Part shown: one piece after another, positions 17,260 through 26,252 of the stretch | How the letters are laid out: each line of letters begins with the position of its first letter | Numbering within the stretch: position 1 is the first letter of the stretch | Position numbers and translations under genes: made by a program | Origin: Acinetobacter colistiniresistens | GTDB taxonomy: Bacteria > Pseudomonadota > Gammaproteobacteria > Pseudomonadales > Moraxellaceae | Length of the DNA: 64,000 nt | NCBI RefSeq assembly: GCF_024582815.1 | Contig: NZ_CP102099.1 | Span: 310,001-374,000, forward strand | Reading direction: 5' to 3' | Notes under the pieces: generated by a model | Database searches by the model: none | What the model was told of the DNA's origin: nothing | Seen by the model: the letters and a program-made list of their open reading frames with translations, nothing else

Positions 17260-18678
17260 TTAGTCCGCCTTCAACTGTTTTAAGATGGCCTTTAATACTT
17301 CAATCCGCGCTGAATACTTATCATCGGTCGCAATCACATACCACGGTGCATAATCGGTATCGGTCCGTTCAAACATATCCGCTGCTGCCTTGAGATAATC
17401 ATCCCATTTCTCACGATTACGCCAGTCTTCCTCTGTGATTTTAAAACGTTTATGTGGTGTTTGTTCACGTGCCTTAAAGCGAAGTGCCTGCTCGTCTTTA
17501 CTAATCGCCAGCCAAATTTTGACAAGCACCGTCTGACTATCCACCAGATTTTCTTCAAAACGGTTAATCTCATTATAGGCACGTTGCCATTCTACAGTAG
17601 AAGCAAAACCCTCAATCCGTTCAACCAATACGCGTCCATACCACGTGCGGTCAAAAATGGTGATCTTGCCACTGTCAGTCAATTTGCTCCAGAAACGCCA
17701 TAAATAAGGACGCCGTAATTCATAGCGCTCAGGTGCTGCAATGGTATGAATTTCGTACTCTCTTGGATCAAGCTTTTTCACGATCCGTTTAATCGCGCCG
17801 CCTTTTCCTGCCGCATCCATGCCTTCAAACGCGATCACCACTTTGCGCTCATCATAACGCAGCGTGTCTGCAACTTTCTTGGTCAGCTTACGCAACTCAT
17901 CTTTATAATCCTCTTTTTCTAAACTGGCTTGCGCAGGTGCAAGTAATGCTTTGGGAATCGCAGCCTGCTGCCATTTCTGCGTCACTTTAGTTTGATGTTC
18001 AGGCAACTCTCGCAAGGTTTGCAGCAAATATTGAGCAAAAGATTGATCACGCAGCTTGCCATCTTCGCCATCAATCATAAACCAGTCATCGGTAAAGCGT
18101 TGGCTTAAGCCTTGCAAGCTATCGTATTGTTTTTTATTACGCCAATCCAGGCCATGGAGTTTATGCCAACGTTGTTCCGAAGCATCGATTTCATCCAAAC
18201 GCTTTTGCAGAGACTTCCACGACAAATCAAACCAGACTTTGACTATATGAACATGATTATTTTGCAGATCATGCTCAAAAGCCCGCATCTGCTCCACATA
18301 GGCATCAAACAAGTTCTCATCCAATGGTTTGGAGACATGCATCGCCGTCGTGAGTAAGTCGCTATACCAATTACCAAACATCACCACGATTTGCCCTTCT
18401 GCTGGGATAAAACGGGTATAGGATTGCCAAAAGGTTTGATTGCTGGACAACAACTGCGGTGCGTCCGCTTTCACTCTTAAATAGCGTGGATCGAGCCATT
18501 CACGTAATTGCTTGACTGCTTCGCCTTTGCCCGCCAGTTCAATCCCACTGACCAAGACCAAAACACTTTTGGCATTTTTTTTATCGCGACTTTGTTTGAG
18601 TGCATATTGGGCTTCAATGAGTTCTAAAGATAGTTCATCCTCATCACGTAATTCAAATGTCGGTTGTTGTATACTCAT
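17260..18678 (-). CDS. pap: Polyphosphate:AMP phosphotransferase (PPK2 class II)
   Basis: A protein of about 472 residues with two fused PPK2 domains, the class II arrangement that converts AMP to ADP using polyphosphate. Domain 1 has the Walker A loop SGIELAGKGEA. Domain 2 has FEGMDAAGKGGAIK and the lid arginine motif FDRTWYGRVLVERIEGF. Only the second domain of such enzymes is catalytic by precedent. The enzyme was first described from Acinetobacter johnsonii, where it works with adenylate kinase to draw ATP from stored polyphosphate. An ATG at 18699 is in frame, but the ATG at 18678 has a GAG 6 nt upstream and was preferred. Monocistronic, convergent with the MFS gene. Confidence 0.95.
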   Translation of the reverse strand: MSIQQPTFELRDEDELSLELIEAQYALKQSRDKKNAKSVLVLVSGIELAGKGEAVKQLREWLDPRYLRVKADAPQLLSSNQTFWQSYTRFIPAEGQIVVMFGNWYSDLLTTAMHVSKPLDENLFDAYVEQMRAFEHDLQNNHVHIVKVWFDLSWKSLQKRLDEIDASEQRWHKLHGLDWRNKKQYDSLQGLSQRFTDDWFMIDGEDGKLRDQSFAQYLLQTLRELPEHQTKVTQKWQQAAIPKALLAPAQASLEKEDYKDELRKLTKKVADTLRYDERKVVIAFEGMDAAGKGGAIKRIVKKLDPREYEIHTIAAPERYELRRPYLWRFWSKLTDSGKITIFDRTWYGRVLVERIEGFASTVEWQRAYNEINRFEENLVDSQTVLVKIWLAISKDEQALRFKAREQTPHKRFKITEEDWRNREKWDDYLKAAADMFERTDTDYAPWYVIATDDKYSARIEVLKAILKQLKAD

Positions 18679-18889
18679 GTTCTGCTCTAAATGATTCATT
18701 CTTAATATTTAAAATCAGTATAGTCAAAACTGCTGCCGATCAAAGGCCACCCCGTGTACAGTTTATGTAGAATGTCATCAGATGACTGCCGTAGTGACCG
18801 ATGATTAAACATTTAGAGTTTATGCTGTCATGGTTCTCCGTTATGATGCAGCCTATGCTTTTATGGTTTTATTTTCTTTGAGTTCGAAC

Positions 18890-19597
18890 ATGTCAAAACT
18901 CGCTGCATTTGATCATCTTTTATTACAATATCAAACACTGAATTACCACCAGAATCCAGCGATTGCCCAGAGATTGCATGAAGTCCAAGCATGGATGAAA
19001 GTACGGATTGCACAGACACATGCAGCATTTTTTGCTGAACCCAAGAATCAGCTGATGTCGGCGTATTTCTTAAACCGTTTATACGGCGGTCCAGATTTTG
19101 ATGCTATGGCGCAACAAATCGAACGGCTGCTCAAATACGCACACAAAGCGGAGAGCCTTCTGCCTGAAAATGCCATCAAGACAGGGACTAAATCGGTCAG
19201 TTTAGCTGTTCTGGCAACGCAACTGGACGAGCAAGTGGCCATACAACTGTTAGAAGATTATCCACTTGAAACCCCATTAACAGATGAGATCATGCGTCAA
19301 ACCCTAATCAAGCTGGATCAAGGTGAGGCTCGGTATGAGCAACTTCAACTGCTGGATGAATTAGGTCTGACCCTTGATAAATATATGCGTTCCACCATGA
19401 TGTATGCCGCATTTAAAATGTGTAAAGGGATTGCACATAAATATCAATTCGAACAGATGTATGAGTTTATTCAGGAAGGCTTTGCTGCCATGAAACCGTT
19501 GAAATCGGCAGCAACCTTTATCAGTACTTTCACCGAAAAAGAACGTGAAATTATTGAAAAGGTGCATAGTGGACATCCTCATCCTTTTCAAGACTAA
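18890..19597 (+). CDS. FFLEELY-motif-like protein, function unknown
   Basis: A helical, soluble protein of about 235 residues. The segment AYFLNRLYGGPDFDAM looks like a variant of the FFLEELY signature (normally FFLEELYG-x-x-DF) of a conserved proteobacterial family of unknown role. The frame extends back to an ATG at 18830, but the ATG at 18890 gives the compact protein whose first residues (MSKLAAFDHLLLQYQ) look like a natural start. Neither has a strong ribosome binding site. No signal peptide or membrane segment. The family name rests on one motif and could be wrong. Confidence 0.65.
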   Translation: MSKLAAFDHLLLQYQTLNYHQNPAIAQRLHEVQAWMKVRIAQTHAAFFAEPKNQLMSAYFLNRLYGGPDFDAMAQQIERLLKYAHKAESLLPENAIKTGTKSVSLAVLATQLDEQVAIQLLEDYPLETPLTDEIMRQTLIKLDQGEARYEQLQLLDELGLTLDKYMRSTMMYAAFKMCKGIAHKYQFEQMYEFIQEGFAAMKPLKSAATFISTFTEKEREIIEKVHSGHPHPFQD

Positions 19598-19612
19598 ACG
19601 GGATCTGGGCAC

Positions 19613-19641
19613 GCTTCAGTCATGAGATCCATGGCTGAAGC
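19613..19641. other. Strong 12-bp hairpin after the FFLEELY-like gene
   Basis: Arms 19613-19624 and 19630-19641 pair over 12 bp with one G-T wobble and a 5-nt loop, starting 15 bp after the stop codon. No T-run follows on either strand, so it is not a textbook terminator. It may protect the 3' end of the mRNA or mark Rho-assisted termination. Confidence 0.4.
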
Positions 19642-19808
19642 AGAAAAATGAGACTTTTCAAATCTTAAGAAAAATTAAAACCCTTTTGAGAAAGTGACTT
19701 TCTGTATATTATTCATATCAATTACATGTGAAAGCCTGTAAAAAGATACAAAATCTGTCATCATGCTTGCTGATTCGTGCCGCTAGAGCGAAAGTTTAGG
19801 AGAAAACA

Positions 19809-20750
19809 ATGTCTAACGAAAACCAACAGCCTACCCCAGAAGTTGAGCAAAATCCAAGTTCAGACAAAGTCAGTCCATTCTTAAGCTCACCGCTTCCTCA
19901 AGGCACTCCACAAGGTCAGCAGCAGTCTTTACAACAAGGCACCGCAGCGACCTCAACCGCATCAATCCCCAAATACAATCTGCCGCGCGGAGCCAATACG
20001 GGTAATGTAGGCGAAACAACTCACTTTGGTTTTCAAACCGTAAACAGTGATGATAAAGCACAGAAAGTTGCAGAGGTTTTCCATTCAGTTGCCAGCAAAT
20101 ACGACATCATGAATGACTTGATGTCATTCGGTATTCATCGTCTATGGAAACGCTTTGCGATTAATATGTCTGGCGTACGTCGCGGACAACATGTGCTTGA
20201 TATCGCGGGCGGTACTGGTGATTTGGCCAAAGTCTTTAGCCGTGAAGTTGGCCCTCAAGGTCATGTCGTATTGTCCGACATTAACGAATCTATGTTAAAT
20301 GTGGGTCGTGATCGTCTAATCGATGCCGGCTGTACCAATGTGGATTTTGTGCTTGCCAATGCAGAAACGCTTGAGCCATTTGCCGATAATAGTTTTGATT
20401 TAGTGACGATCAGCTTTGGTTTGCGTAACGTGACCGATAAAGATGCGGCACTGCAAGCGATGTACCGTGTCTTGAAACCAGGTGGCCGTTTACTGATTCT
20501 CGAATTTTCTAAACCTGTATTTGAACCATTTTCAAAACTCTACGATCTTTACTCATTCACGGCATTGCCGATTATGGGTAAATTGGTGGCCAATGATTCG
20601 GAAAGCTATAAATACCTTGCCGAATCAATTCGCATGCACCCAGACCAACGTACCCTCAAAGGCATGATGGAAAATGCAGGCTTTCAAAGCTGTGACTACC
20701 ATAACTTAACGGGTGGTATTGTTGCAGTTCACCGTGGATTCAAACTTTAA
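19809..20750 (+). CDS. ubiE: Ubiquinone/menaquinone C-methyltransferase UbiE
   Basis: A 313-residue SAM-dependent methyltransferase that C-methylates the benzoquinol ring in ubiquinone synthesis. From residue 75 it aligns with E. coli UbiE (251 residues): [27 protein letters not shown], the SAM-binding [12 protein letters not shown], and the C-terminal [17 protein letters not shown]. The first 70 or so residues are an added tail rich in Q, P, S and T that looks disordered. A good AGGAG ribosome binding site 7 nt before the ATG at 19809 supports this long start. It leads the ubiE-ubiJ-ubiB operon. Confidence 0.96.
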   Translation: MSNENQQPTPEVEQNPSSDKVSPFLSSPLPQGTPQGQQQSLQQGTAATSTASIPKYNLPRGANTGNVGETTHFGFQTVNSDDKAQKVAEVFHSVASKYDIMNDLMSFGIHRLWKRFAINMSGVRRGQHVLDIAGGTGDLAKVFSREVGPQGHVVLSDINESMLNVGRDRLIDAGCTNVDFVLANAETLEPFADNSFDLVTISFGLRNVTDKDAALQAMYRVLKPGGRLLILEFSKPVFEPFSKLYDLYSFTALPIMGKLVANDSESYKYLAESIRMHPDQRTLKGMMENAGFQSCDYHNLTGGIVAVHRGFKL

Positions 20751-20761
20751 GGTTCTCAGAT

Positions 20762-21439
20762 ATGTGGTCGATTTTAGCACTCGGTGCAGTCGAACGTATC
20801 ATTCATCATGTGATTGATCTGGATGCGATTACCCGCATTCAGCTCAACCAACTGCAAGGCCAATTATTACGGGTTGTGATCGATAGTCCACAACTCTCGG
20901 TTGATGTATTTTTTGATGAAAATAGAGTTCGCCTCGAACCGACCGTGACTGGACACAGTCACAGCCCGTCTATTTTTGAACAACGTCCCTTTGATCCCCA
21001 ACATAAAGTAACGGATGCAACCGCAACCCTACATGTTGAAAATAGCGTTGAGCTGATTAAATTATTGCTCAGTGACATGGATCAGATTGGCAATATTCCC
21101 TTGCAAGGTGATTACCACCTCTTGCAGGAGATTCAAAAAATTATGCAGCAGGCCGAGCCTGATCTGGCAGCGCATTTATCCCCTTGGATTGGTCCACAGC
21201 TGGCCCATGAACTCGGTAAAATTCAGCTTGCACCACAACAACTGAAACGCTCACTACAAAGCCATTTATTTTTTGTTGAAGATGCCTTAAAAGAAGATAG
21301 CGGTTTATTTGCTCCACGCTGGCAAATGGATGATCTCAATCGCGAGACACGTCAACTGAACCAAGAAATTGACCGTTTGGCAGCCAAGCTGCAACAGCTC
21401 AATGCTCAATTCAATCCCTCAAAGCCCACACAAGACTAG
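20762..21439 (+). CDS. ubiJ: Ubiquinone biosynthesis accessory factor UbiJ
   Basis: A 225-residue protein of the UbiJ/YigP type. UbiJ binds lipid ubiquinone intermediates through an SCP2 domain and helps assemble the soluble Ubi enzyme complex. The N-terminal half reads as an SCP2-like fold (LRVVIDSPQLSVDVFFDENRV). The C-terminus, from about residue 185, is a predicted coiled coil (LNRETRQLNQEIDRLAAKL). It starts 11 bp after ubiE and ends 12 bp before ubiB, matching the conserved ubiE-ubiJ-ubiB order of gammaproteobacteria, which is the strongest support. Confidence 0.88.
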   Translation: MWSILALGAVERIIHHVIDLDAITRIQLNQLQGQLLRVVIDSPQLSVDVFFDENRVRLEPTVTGHSHSPSIFEQRPFDPQHKVTDATATLHVENSVELIKLLLSDMDQIGNIPLQGDYHLLQEIQKIMQQAEPDLAAHLSPWIGPQLAHELGKIQLAPQQLKRSLQSHLFFVEDALKEDSGLFAPRWQMDDLNRETRQLNQEIDRLAAKLQQLNAQFNPSKPTQD

Positions 21440-21451
21440 GTAAGACTTTAT

Positions 21452-23071
21452 ATGATTCCGCATGTTACACGGTTACTCGAACTCTGGCGTATTGCAGCAC
21501 ACTATCGCCTTGATACCTTGTTCCCTGCGGAAGAATTGCCAGTAAAAGCACGTCATGCATTAAACATCATTAAAATGCATCCTGCGGCGTGGTCAAGCCG
21601 TGAGAAGAAAAATCCGCTGAAGCTTAAGCAAGCTTTAGAGGATATGGGGCCATTGGCAATTAAGTTAGGACAATTGCTGTCTACACGCCGTGATTTGATT
21701 CCACCTGAAGTGTTATCACAACTGGTGTTATTGCAAGACCGTGTCAAACCCTATGATACCCAACTGGCCAAGCAACGCATTCAAGAATCACTGAAAGCAG
21801 ATGTCAGTACCCTGTTCTCTCGCTTTGATGAACAGCCACTTGCAGCAGCATCGATTGCTCAGGTCCACACCGCGGCTTTGCATGATGGCCGTGAAGTGGT
21901 GGTGAAGGTCACTCGCCCAGATATTCGTCATCAGATTTTACAAGACTTCGAAATTCTGACGTGGCTAGGCGACTGGCTGGAAAACCGTTTAGAAGCAGCG
22001 CGTGCCCTGCATCTCTCGGAAATTATCCAAGATTACCGCCACATCATTTTAAATGAACTGGATCTGAGCTTAGAAGCCGATAATACCCGTCGTATGCGCC
22101 ACTACTTTACAGGTTCAAGCATGATGTATGTGCCTGAAGTGTATATGGACAGTAAAGATGTGATGGTGGCGGAACGCATTACTGGCGTTCCTATTTCAGA
22201 TACGGCCACTTTTGATCGTTTAGGTATGGATCGTGCGGATCTGGCAGAAAAAGGCTTAACCATTTTCTTCACCCAAGTGTTCCGTGACAACTTTTTCCAT
22301 GCCGATATGCATCCAGGAAATGTCTTTGTCGAGACCATTAATCCAAGCAATCCACGTTTTATCGCCTTAGACTGCGCCATTATGGGCGAACTGTCGAAGC
22401 ATGATCAGATGACGGTTGCACGGATGCTACTCGCGGTGATGAACAGCAACTTTATGCAGTTGATTCAAATCGTGCATCAAGCTGGCTGGATTCCACCGGG
22501 TACTGATCAAGATGCCTTGTCACGCGAGATGCGCCGTACGGTTGGCCCAATGGTTTCCAAACCAATGGATCAACTGGATTTCGCTGGTATTTTGATTCAG
22601 GTGATGGATATTGCCCGCCGTTTCCATTTGGAAATTCCGCCACAACTGATGCTGTTACTGAAAACACTGGTGCATGTTGAAGGCTTAGGTACCGACCTCT
22701 ACCCACAACTGGATATCTGGAAACTAGCGAAACCGATTCTAACCGAATGGGTCAAGGCCAATATGAACCCAGTCAAAAACATGAAAGAACTGGGACAACA
22801 AATTCCGGACCTATTATTGGGTGCTCAAGATATTCCAAGCCTGTTAATTGACAGCTTAAATGGTTTGAAAAACCAATCTGCATGGCACGATAAACAGCTC
22901 CGTGAAATTCAGCAAATGCGTTTACAAATGCAACAGCAACAACGTCGTAGCTGGATGTTTGGCAGTACCCTGCTGATCTTGCTCACAATTGCCATCATCA
23001 GCCCATGGTTTATCTCGGTTATTCTGATTGTACTGAGTAGTTTGATTGCCCTGTGGCGTATTGCCAAATAA
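21452..23071 (+). CDS. ubiB: UbiB, atypical protein kinase-like ubiquinone biosynthesis factor
   Basis: A 539-residue ABC1/ADCK-family ATPase that supports ubiquinone synthesis at the inner membrane. Visible are the KxGQ motif (IKLGQLLSTRRDLIPPEV), the alanine-rich loop (AAASIAQVHTA), the catalytic FFHADMHPGNVFV and the metal-binding LDCAIMG. A C-terminal hydrophobic hairpin of two helices (from about residue 500) anchors it in the membrane. It is the last gene of the operon and is followed by a terminator 18 bp downstream. Confidence 0.96.
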   Translation: MIPHVTRLLELWRIAAHYRLDTLFPAEELPVKARHALNIIKMHPAAWSSREKKNPLKLKQALEDMGPLAIKLGQLLSTRRDLIPPEVLSQLVLLQDRVKPYDTQLAKQRIQESLKADVSTLFSRFDEQPLAAASIAQVHTAALHDGREVVVKVTRPDIRHQILQDFEILTWLGDWLENRLEAARALHLSEIIQDYRHIILNELDLSLEADNTRRMRHYFTGSSMMYVPEVYMDSKDVMVAERITGVPISDTATFDRLGMDRADLAEKGLTIFFTQVFRDNFFHADMHPGNVFVETINPSNPRFIALDCAIMGELSKHDQMTVARMLLAVMNSNFMQLIQIVHQAGWIPPGTDQDALSREMRRTVGPMVSKPMDQLDFAGILIQVMDIARRFHLEIPPQLMLLLKTLVHVEGLGTDLYPQLDIWKLAKPILTEWVKANMNPVKNMKELGQQIPDLLLGAQDIPSLLIDSLNGLKNQSAWHDKQLREIQQMRLQMQQQQRRSWMFGSTLLILLTIAIISPWFISVILIVLSSLIALWRIAK

Positions 23072-23088
23072 AACCTAGATCCCGAATC

Positions 23089-23119
23089 AAAGGCTGTATC
23101 GATTGATACGGCCTTTTTA
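23089..23119 (+). terminator. Rho-independent terminator of ubiE-ubiJ-ubiB
   Basis: Arms AGGCTGTATC (23091-23100) and GATACGGCCT (23105-23114) pair over 10 bp with one wobble and a GATT loop, followed by TTTTTATTT. It begins 18 bp after the ubiB stop. Confidence 0.85.
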
Positions 23120-23318
23120 TTTGGCAGAACAATCCAATTGATCTACACATTCACCGCACCGACCTCATCTAAGAATCCCAGCCCAGTTGTCACACTTTAG
23201 GCAATATCTAAATCCAACTCAGGCCATTATTAGCTAAAAACTTTTCATCCTTGAGCAGATCGCTCATCATCGGCTAAGCATTGAAATGTATCTGCACAGC
23301 TTTTAAAGGAAGAACAGC

Positions 23319-23918
23319 ATGAGTTTAAAAAATAGTAGGGATAACTATGGCTCGATTGCAAAATGGTTGCATTGGAGCACAGCACTGCTCTTTTTATGTG
23401 CCTATTGCAGTGTTTATTACCGACACTGGTTTACCGAAAAAGGTACACCCGAGAACTGGACGGCTTTGCAGCTGCATCTTTCTGTCGGTATCAGCATTGC
23501 CGTGATTATTAGTCTCCGAATCCTCTGGCGGCTAAGCAATCCGCAACCCAAATTAGAACCTGCCAGTCCACTCGCAACATTTGCTGCACATGCTGGACAT
23601 TTTGCCCTGTATGCCATCATGATCATTGCACCGCTTACAGGCTACTTGGGTACAGGCGTCAATACAGAGTTTTTCTTTTTGTTTGAGATTCCCAAATTTG
23701 AACAGACTGCATTGTTCCAGAGCTGGGTTACCCAAGGTTTAGGCTTAAGTTTTGAACAGTTCGAGAAGCCGATTGATTTTATTCACAAAGAAATTCTTGG
23801 GAAATGGCTGATCTGGATGCTGATTTTAGGGCATGCAGGTGCGGCACTTTATCATCACGCGATCAAGAAAGATCGTACCCTGATCAAGATGACCACAGGC
23901 AAAGATCCTTCAAAATAA
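23319..23918 (+). CDS. Cytochrome b561 family protein
   Basis: A 199-residue, four-helix integral membrane cytochrome that carries two b-type hemes and shuttles electrons with the quinone pool (YodB/CybB type). Conserved heme histidines are seen in KWLHWSTALL, LHLSVGISIAV, HAGHFALYAIM and LGHAGAALYHH. The ATG at 23319 has AAGGAAG 6 nt upstream. In family members the physiological partner may be ubiquinol or superoxide, and nothing in the neighbourhood narrows that. It stands alone after the ubi operon. Confidence 0.88.
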   Translation: MSLKNSRDNYGSIAKWLHWSTALLFLCAYCSVYYRHWFTEKGTPENWTALQLHLSVGISIAVIISLRILWRLSNPQPKLEPASPLATFAAHAGHFALYAIMIIAPLTGYLGTGVNTEFFFLFEIPKFEQTALFQSWVTQGLGLSFEQFEKPIDFIHKEILGKWLIWMLILGHAGAALYHHAIKKDRTLIKMTTGKDPSK

Positions 23919-24053
23919 TCCAGATTGAGCTTTTGCTAAAATTACAGACCCGTACCTTAGGCATTGAGCTAGAACAGATTTCATTTAAAAAAATCATCGG
24001 GATCAGTTAAGATCAAGGCTGACTGATCTAATAAACCTTTAAAAGAATAAACA

Positions 24054-25370
24054 ATGAAAATACCTCATTTTGCCATTGTGGGTGCTGGAACTGCTGGACT
24101 AGCAACAGCGATTTTGCTGGCACGCGCAGGCAATCACGTCACTATTTTTGAACACGTGGATAAGCTTTCTCCTGTCGGCGCTGGTTTGTTGTTACAGCCC
24201 GCTGGCCTCGCCGTATTTGAACATCTGGGCGTGCTTGAGCATGCCTTAAAACTAGGCGCAAAAGTCACAGGATTAGAAGGTCAACTTCCCAATAAACGTC
24301 TGTTAGTCAATAGTCACTATCATCAAGCAGGCAGCAATCTGTATGGGCTCGGCATTCATCGCGCCAGCTTATGTCATGTGCTCACCCACAAACTGGCTGA
24401 ATATGCCAGTCAGGTGACATGGCGAATGGGTCATAGTGTTGAACGTATTCAAGAACAGCAAAATGAAGTTCGACTGTTCGGCATTCAGCAGCAACAAACA
24501 TTTGATGATGGCTTTGATGCCGTGTTGATTGCCAATGGTGCACGCAGCCAGTTACGCCCTTCTGCATGGGTGAAAGTCGATCAGGCTTATCCTTGGGGTG
24601 CGGCATGGAGTATCGTGCCTGAATGCCCAACACTTGATCCTGCCATTCTGCATCAGTTTTATGACCGCTCCAAAATCATGATGGGGGTATTGCCTACTGG
24701 TGCAATCCCAATCGCCCCTCAGCAACGATTGTCGAGTGTATTTTGGAGTTTGCCCAGCAAGCAACTGCACACATTCTTAGAGGATGAATCCGCAAAGCAA
24801 CAATGGTTAAAACAAGTGTCTGACCGCTGGCCTGATGTTGCGGAATGGCTCAAACAGCTGTTGTCGAATCCACAAAATCAACCACAATGGTTGTCTGCGC
24901 AATATCGCGATGTGGTGATGTCTCAATTTGGACAAGGACGAATTGGAGTGATCGGTGATGCAGCCCATGCCATGAGTCCACAGTTGGGACAAGGCGCGAA
25001 TATGGCCTTGCTGGATGCTTGGGCCTTTTCGCAATCATTGCAAATAGCACAAAAACATCAGCAAATTGACTGGTCGATGCTCTGGCAACATTATCATCAA
25101 CAACGGCGTTCTTCGACCCAATTCTATCAGTTCCTGAGCCGCCTACTCACGCCACTGTATCAATCAGATCATTGGTGGGCGGGTGCTATACGTGATCTGA
25201 CCTTTCCGTGGATGTATCAGATCCCGTATTTCCGTAAAGAAATGGCGATCACCATTTCTGGTTTAAAAACAGGACTGTTTCAGCAACTCGATTATCAACA
25301 AGTGGCGCAATATACAGAAAGCGACAATAGCTTTAGTGTCAAACTTGAATCTCTACCTGAATATAAATAA
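24054..25370 (+). CDS. FAD-dependent monooxygenase (PHBH/UbiH-like fold)
   Basis: A 438-residue flavoprotein monooxygenase. The N-terminal dinucleotide-binding motif is GAGTAGLATAILLARAG with E at the end of strand 2 (IFE). The second FAD motif is GDAAHAMSPQLGQGANMAL near residue 300. No membrane anchor or signal peptide. The substrate cannot be read from the sequence; relatives hydroxylate aromatics or act in antibiotic and quinone chemistry. It is followed 12 bp later by a VOC-family gene, suggesting one transcript, possibly pairing a hydroxylation with a ring-processing or resistance function (inference). Confidence 0.85.
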   Translation: MKIPHFAIVGAGTAGLATAILLARAGNHVTIFEHVDKLSPVGAGLLLQPAGLAVFEHLGVLEHALKLGAKVTGLEGQLPNKRLLVNSHYHQAGSNLYGLGIHRASLCHVLTHKLAEYASQVTWRMGHSVERIQEQQNEVRLFGIQQQQTFDDGFDAVLIANGARSQLRPSAWVKVDQAYPWGAAWSIVPECPTLDPAILHQFYDRSKIMMGVLPTGAIPIAPQQRLSSVFWSLPSKQLHTFLEDESAKQQWLKQVSDRWPDVAEWLKQLLSNPQNQPQWLSAQYRDVVMSQFGQGRIGVIGDAAHAMSPQLGQGANMALLDAWAFSQSLQIAQKHQQIDWSMLWQHYHQQRRSSTQFYQFLSRLLTPLYQSDHWWAGAIRDLTFPWMYQIPYFRKEMAITISGLKTGLFQQLDYQQVAQYTESDNSFSVKLESLPEYK

Positions 25371-25382
25371 GGGCTGTGATAT

Positions 25383-25769
25383 ATGAAAATTAGCCATTTA
25401 GATCACTTGGTTCTGACCGTTGCCGATATTGAAATCACTTGTCAGTTTTATCAATCTGCCCTGAATTTTGAAGTGATAAGCTTTGCTGAAAACCGCAAAG
25501 CACTGCAATTTGGCAAGCAGAAAATTAATCTTCATCAACTGGGCAAAGAGTTTGAGCCTAAAGCACTTCGCCCGACAGCAGGTTCAGCAGATTTATGTTT
25601 TATTGCAGAAACCCCATTAAATGAAGTGATGGCACACCTTCAAGCGCAGCATATTGATATCGTTGAAGGCCCAATCGAAAGAACTGGGGCAATGGGGAAA
25701 ATTTTATCGCTCTATTTACGAGATCCTGATCAGAATTTGATTGAAATCTCGAACTACCAAAGTGTCTAA
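25383..25769 (+). CDS. VOC (glyoxalase/dioxygenase-fold) family protein
   Basis: A 128-residue vicinal oxygen chelate protein, usually a dimer. The N-terminal HLDHLVLTVADIEITCQFY and the C-terminal LYLRDPDQNLIEISNY are typical, with metal-ligand candidates H8, H52 and E122. It resembles the small virulence-protein/glyoxalase-like subgroup with no assigned reaction. It lies 12 bp downstream of the FAD monooxygenase gene and converges on the zinc-ribbon gene with only 1 bp between the ends. Confidence 0.85.
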   Translation: MKISHLDHLVLTVADIEITCQFYQSALNFEVISFAENRKALQFGKQKINLHQLGKEFEPKALRPTAGSADLCFIAETPLNEVMAHLQAQHIDIVEGPIERTGAMGKILSLYLRDPDQNLIEISNYQSV

Positions 25770-25770
25770 A

Positions 25771-26037
25771 TTATTGATAATCCATTGGGATATTTTGTAA
25801 TTGCGCATTAATATCCCAATGCTTCGGCTTATTCTTTAGTTCCCACCAATTTGCACCTGTATTTAACCATTTTGTACGCTGAACTTTTACGGATTCTTTT
25901 GTGCAATCCTCATAACCAAATTCTGTACCACAGCAAGCACAAATAATAAAGTTAGGTGTACTCCCATCCTCACCCCATGGGGCTTCAGATTGGATAAGTC
26001 CGCACACTCGACAAGCTAAATTTTCATTATTCTTCAA
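25771..26037 (-). CDS. Small zinc-ribbon protein, function unknown
   Basis: An 88-residue soluble protein with two CxxC pairs (C9/C12 and C33/C36, in CRVC and CACC), a likely zinc ribbon, plus C35 and C45. The centre reads GTEFGYEDC, followed by conserved-looking WLNTGANWWELKNKPKHW. This resembles a widespread family of orphan small proteins; some cysteine-rich CPCC-type relatives lie near contact-toxin immunity genes, but there is no toxin gene here. It is transcribed alone against its neighbours with its own promoter region at 26038-26252, which shows nothing else I can support. Confidence 0.75.
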   Translation of the reverse strand: MKNNENLACRVCGLIQSEAPWGEDGSTPNFIICACCGTEFGYEDCTKESVKVQRTKWLNTGANWWELKNKPKHWDINAQLQNIPMDYQ

Positions 26038-26252
26038 TACTGAATACCTCTAAATTTGATTCACACCCTATTCATACCAGTTGAAAAAGTATTTAATTTA
26101 AATAAATGAGTTAACTACTATTTATAACGTTATAAACTTCTGTCTATTAATCTAATGCAAAAATCACATAACTTATTTTTTACCCCACAAGCATAGCCAA
26201 CCCTAGTCACAAACGCTACACTAGCTGCTTTCCACTCAATGGATTTTCACTC

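Noticed and set aside
24001..24028. GATCAG/CTGATC inverted repeat before the FAD monooxygenase
   Set aside because: Only 6-bp arms with a 16-bp spacer; expected by chance in a window of this size.
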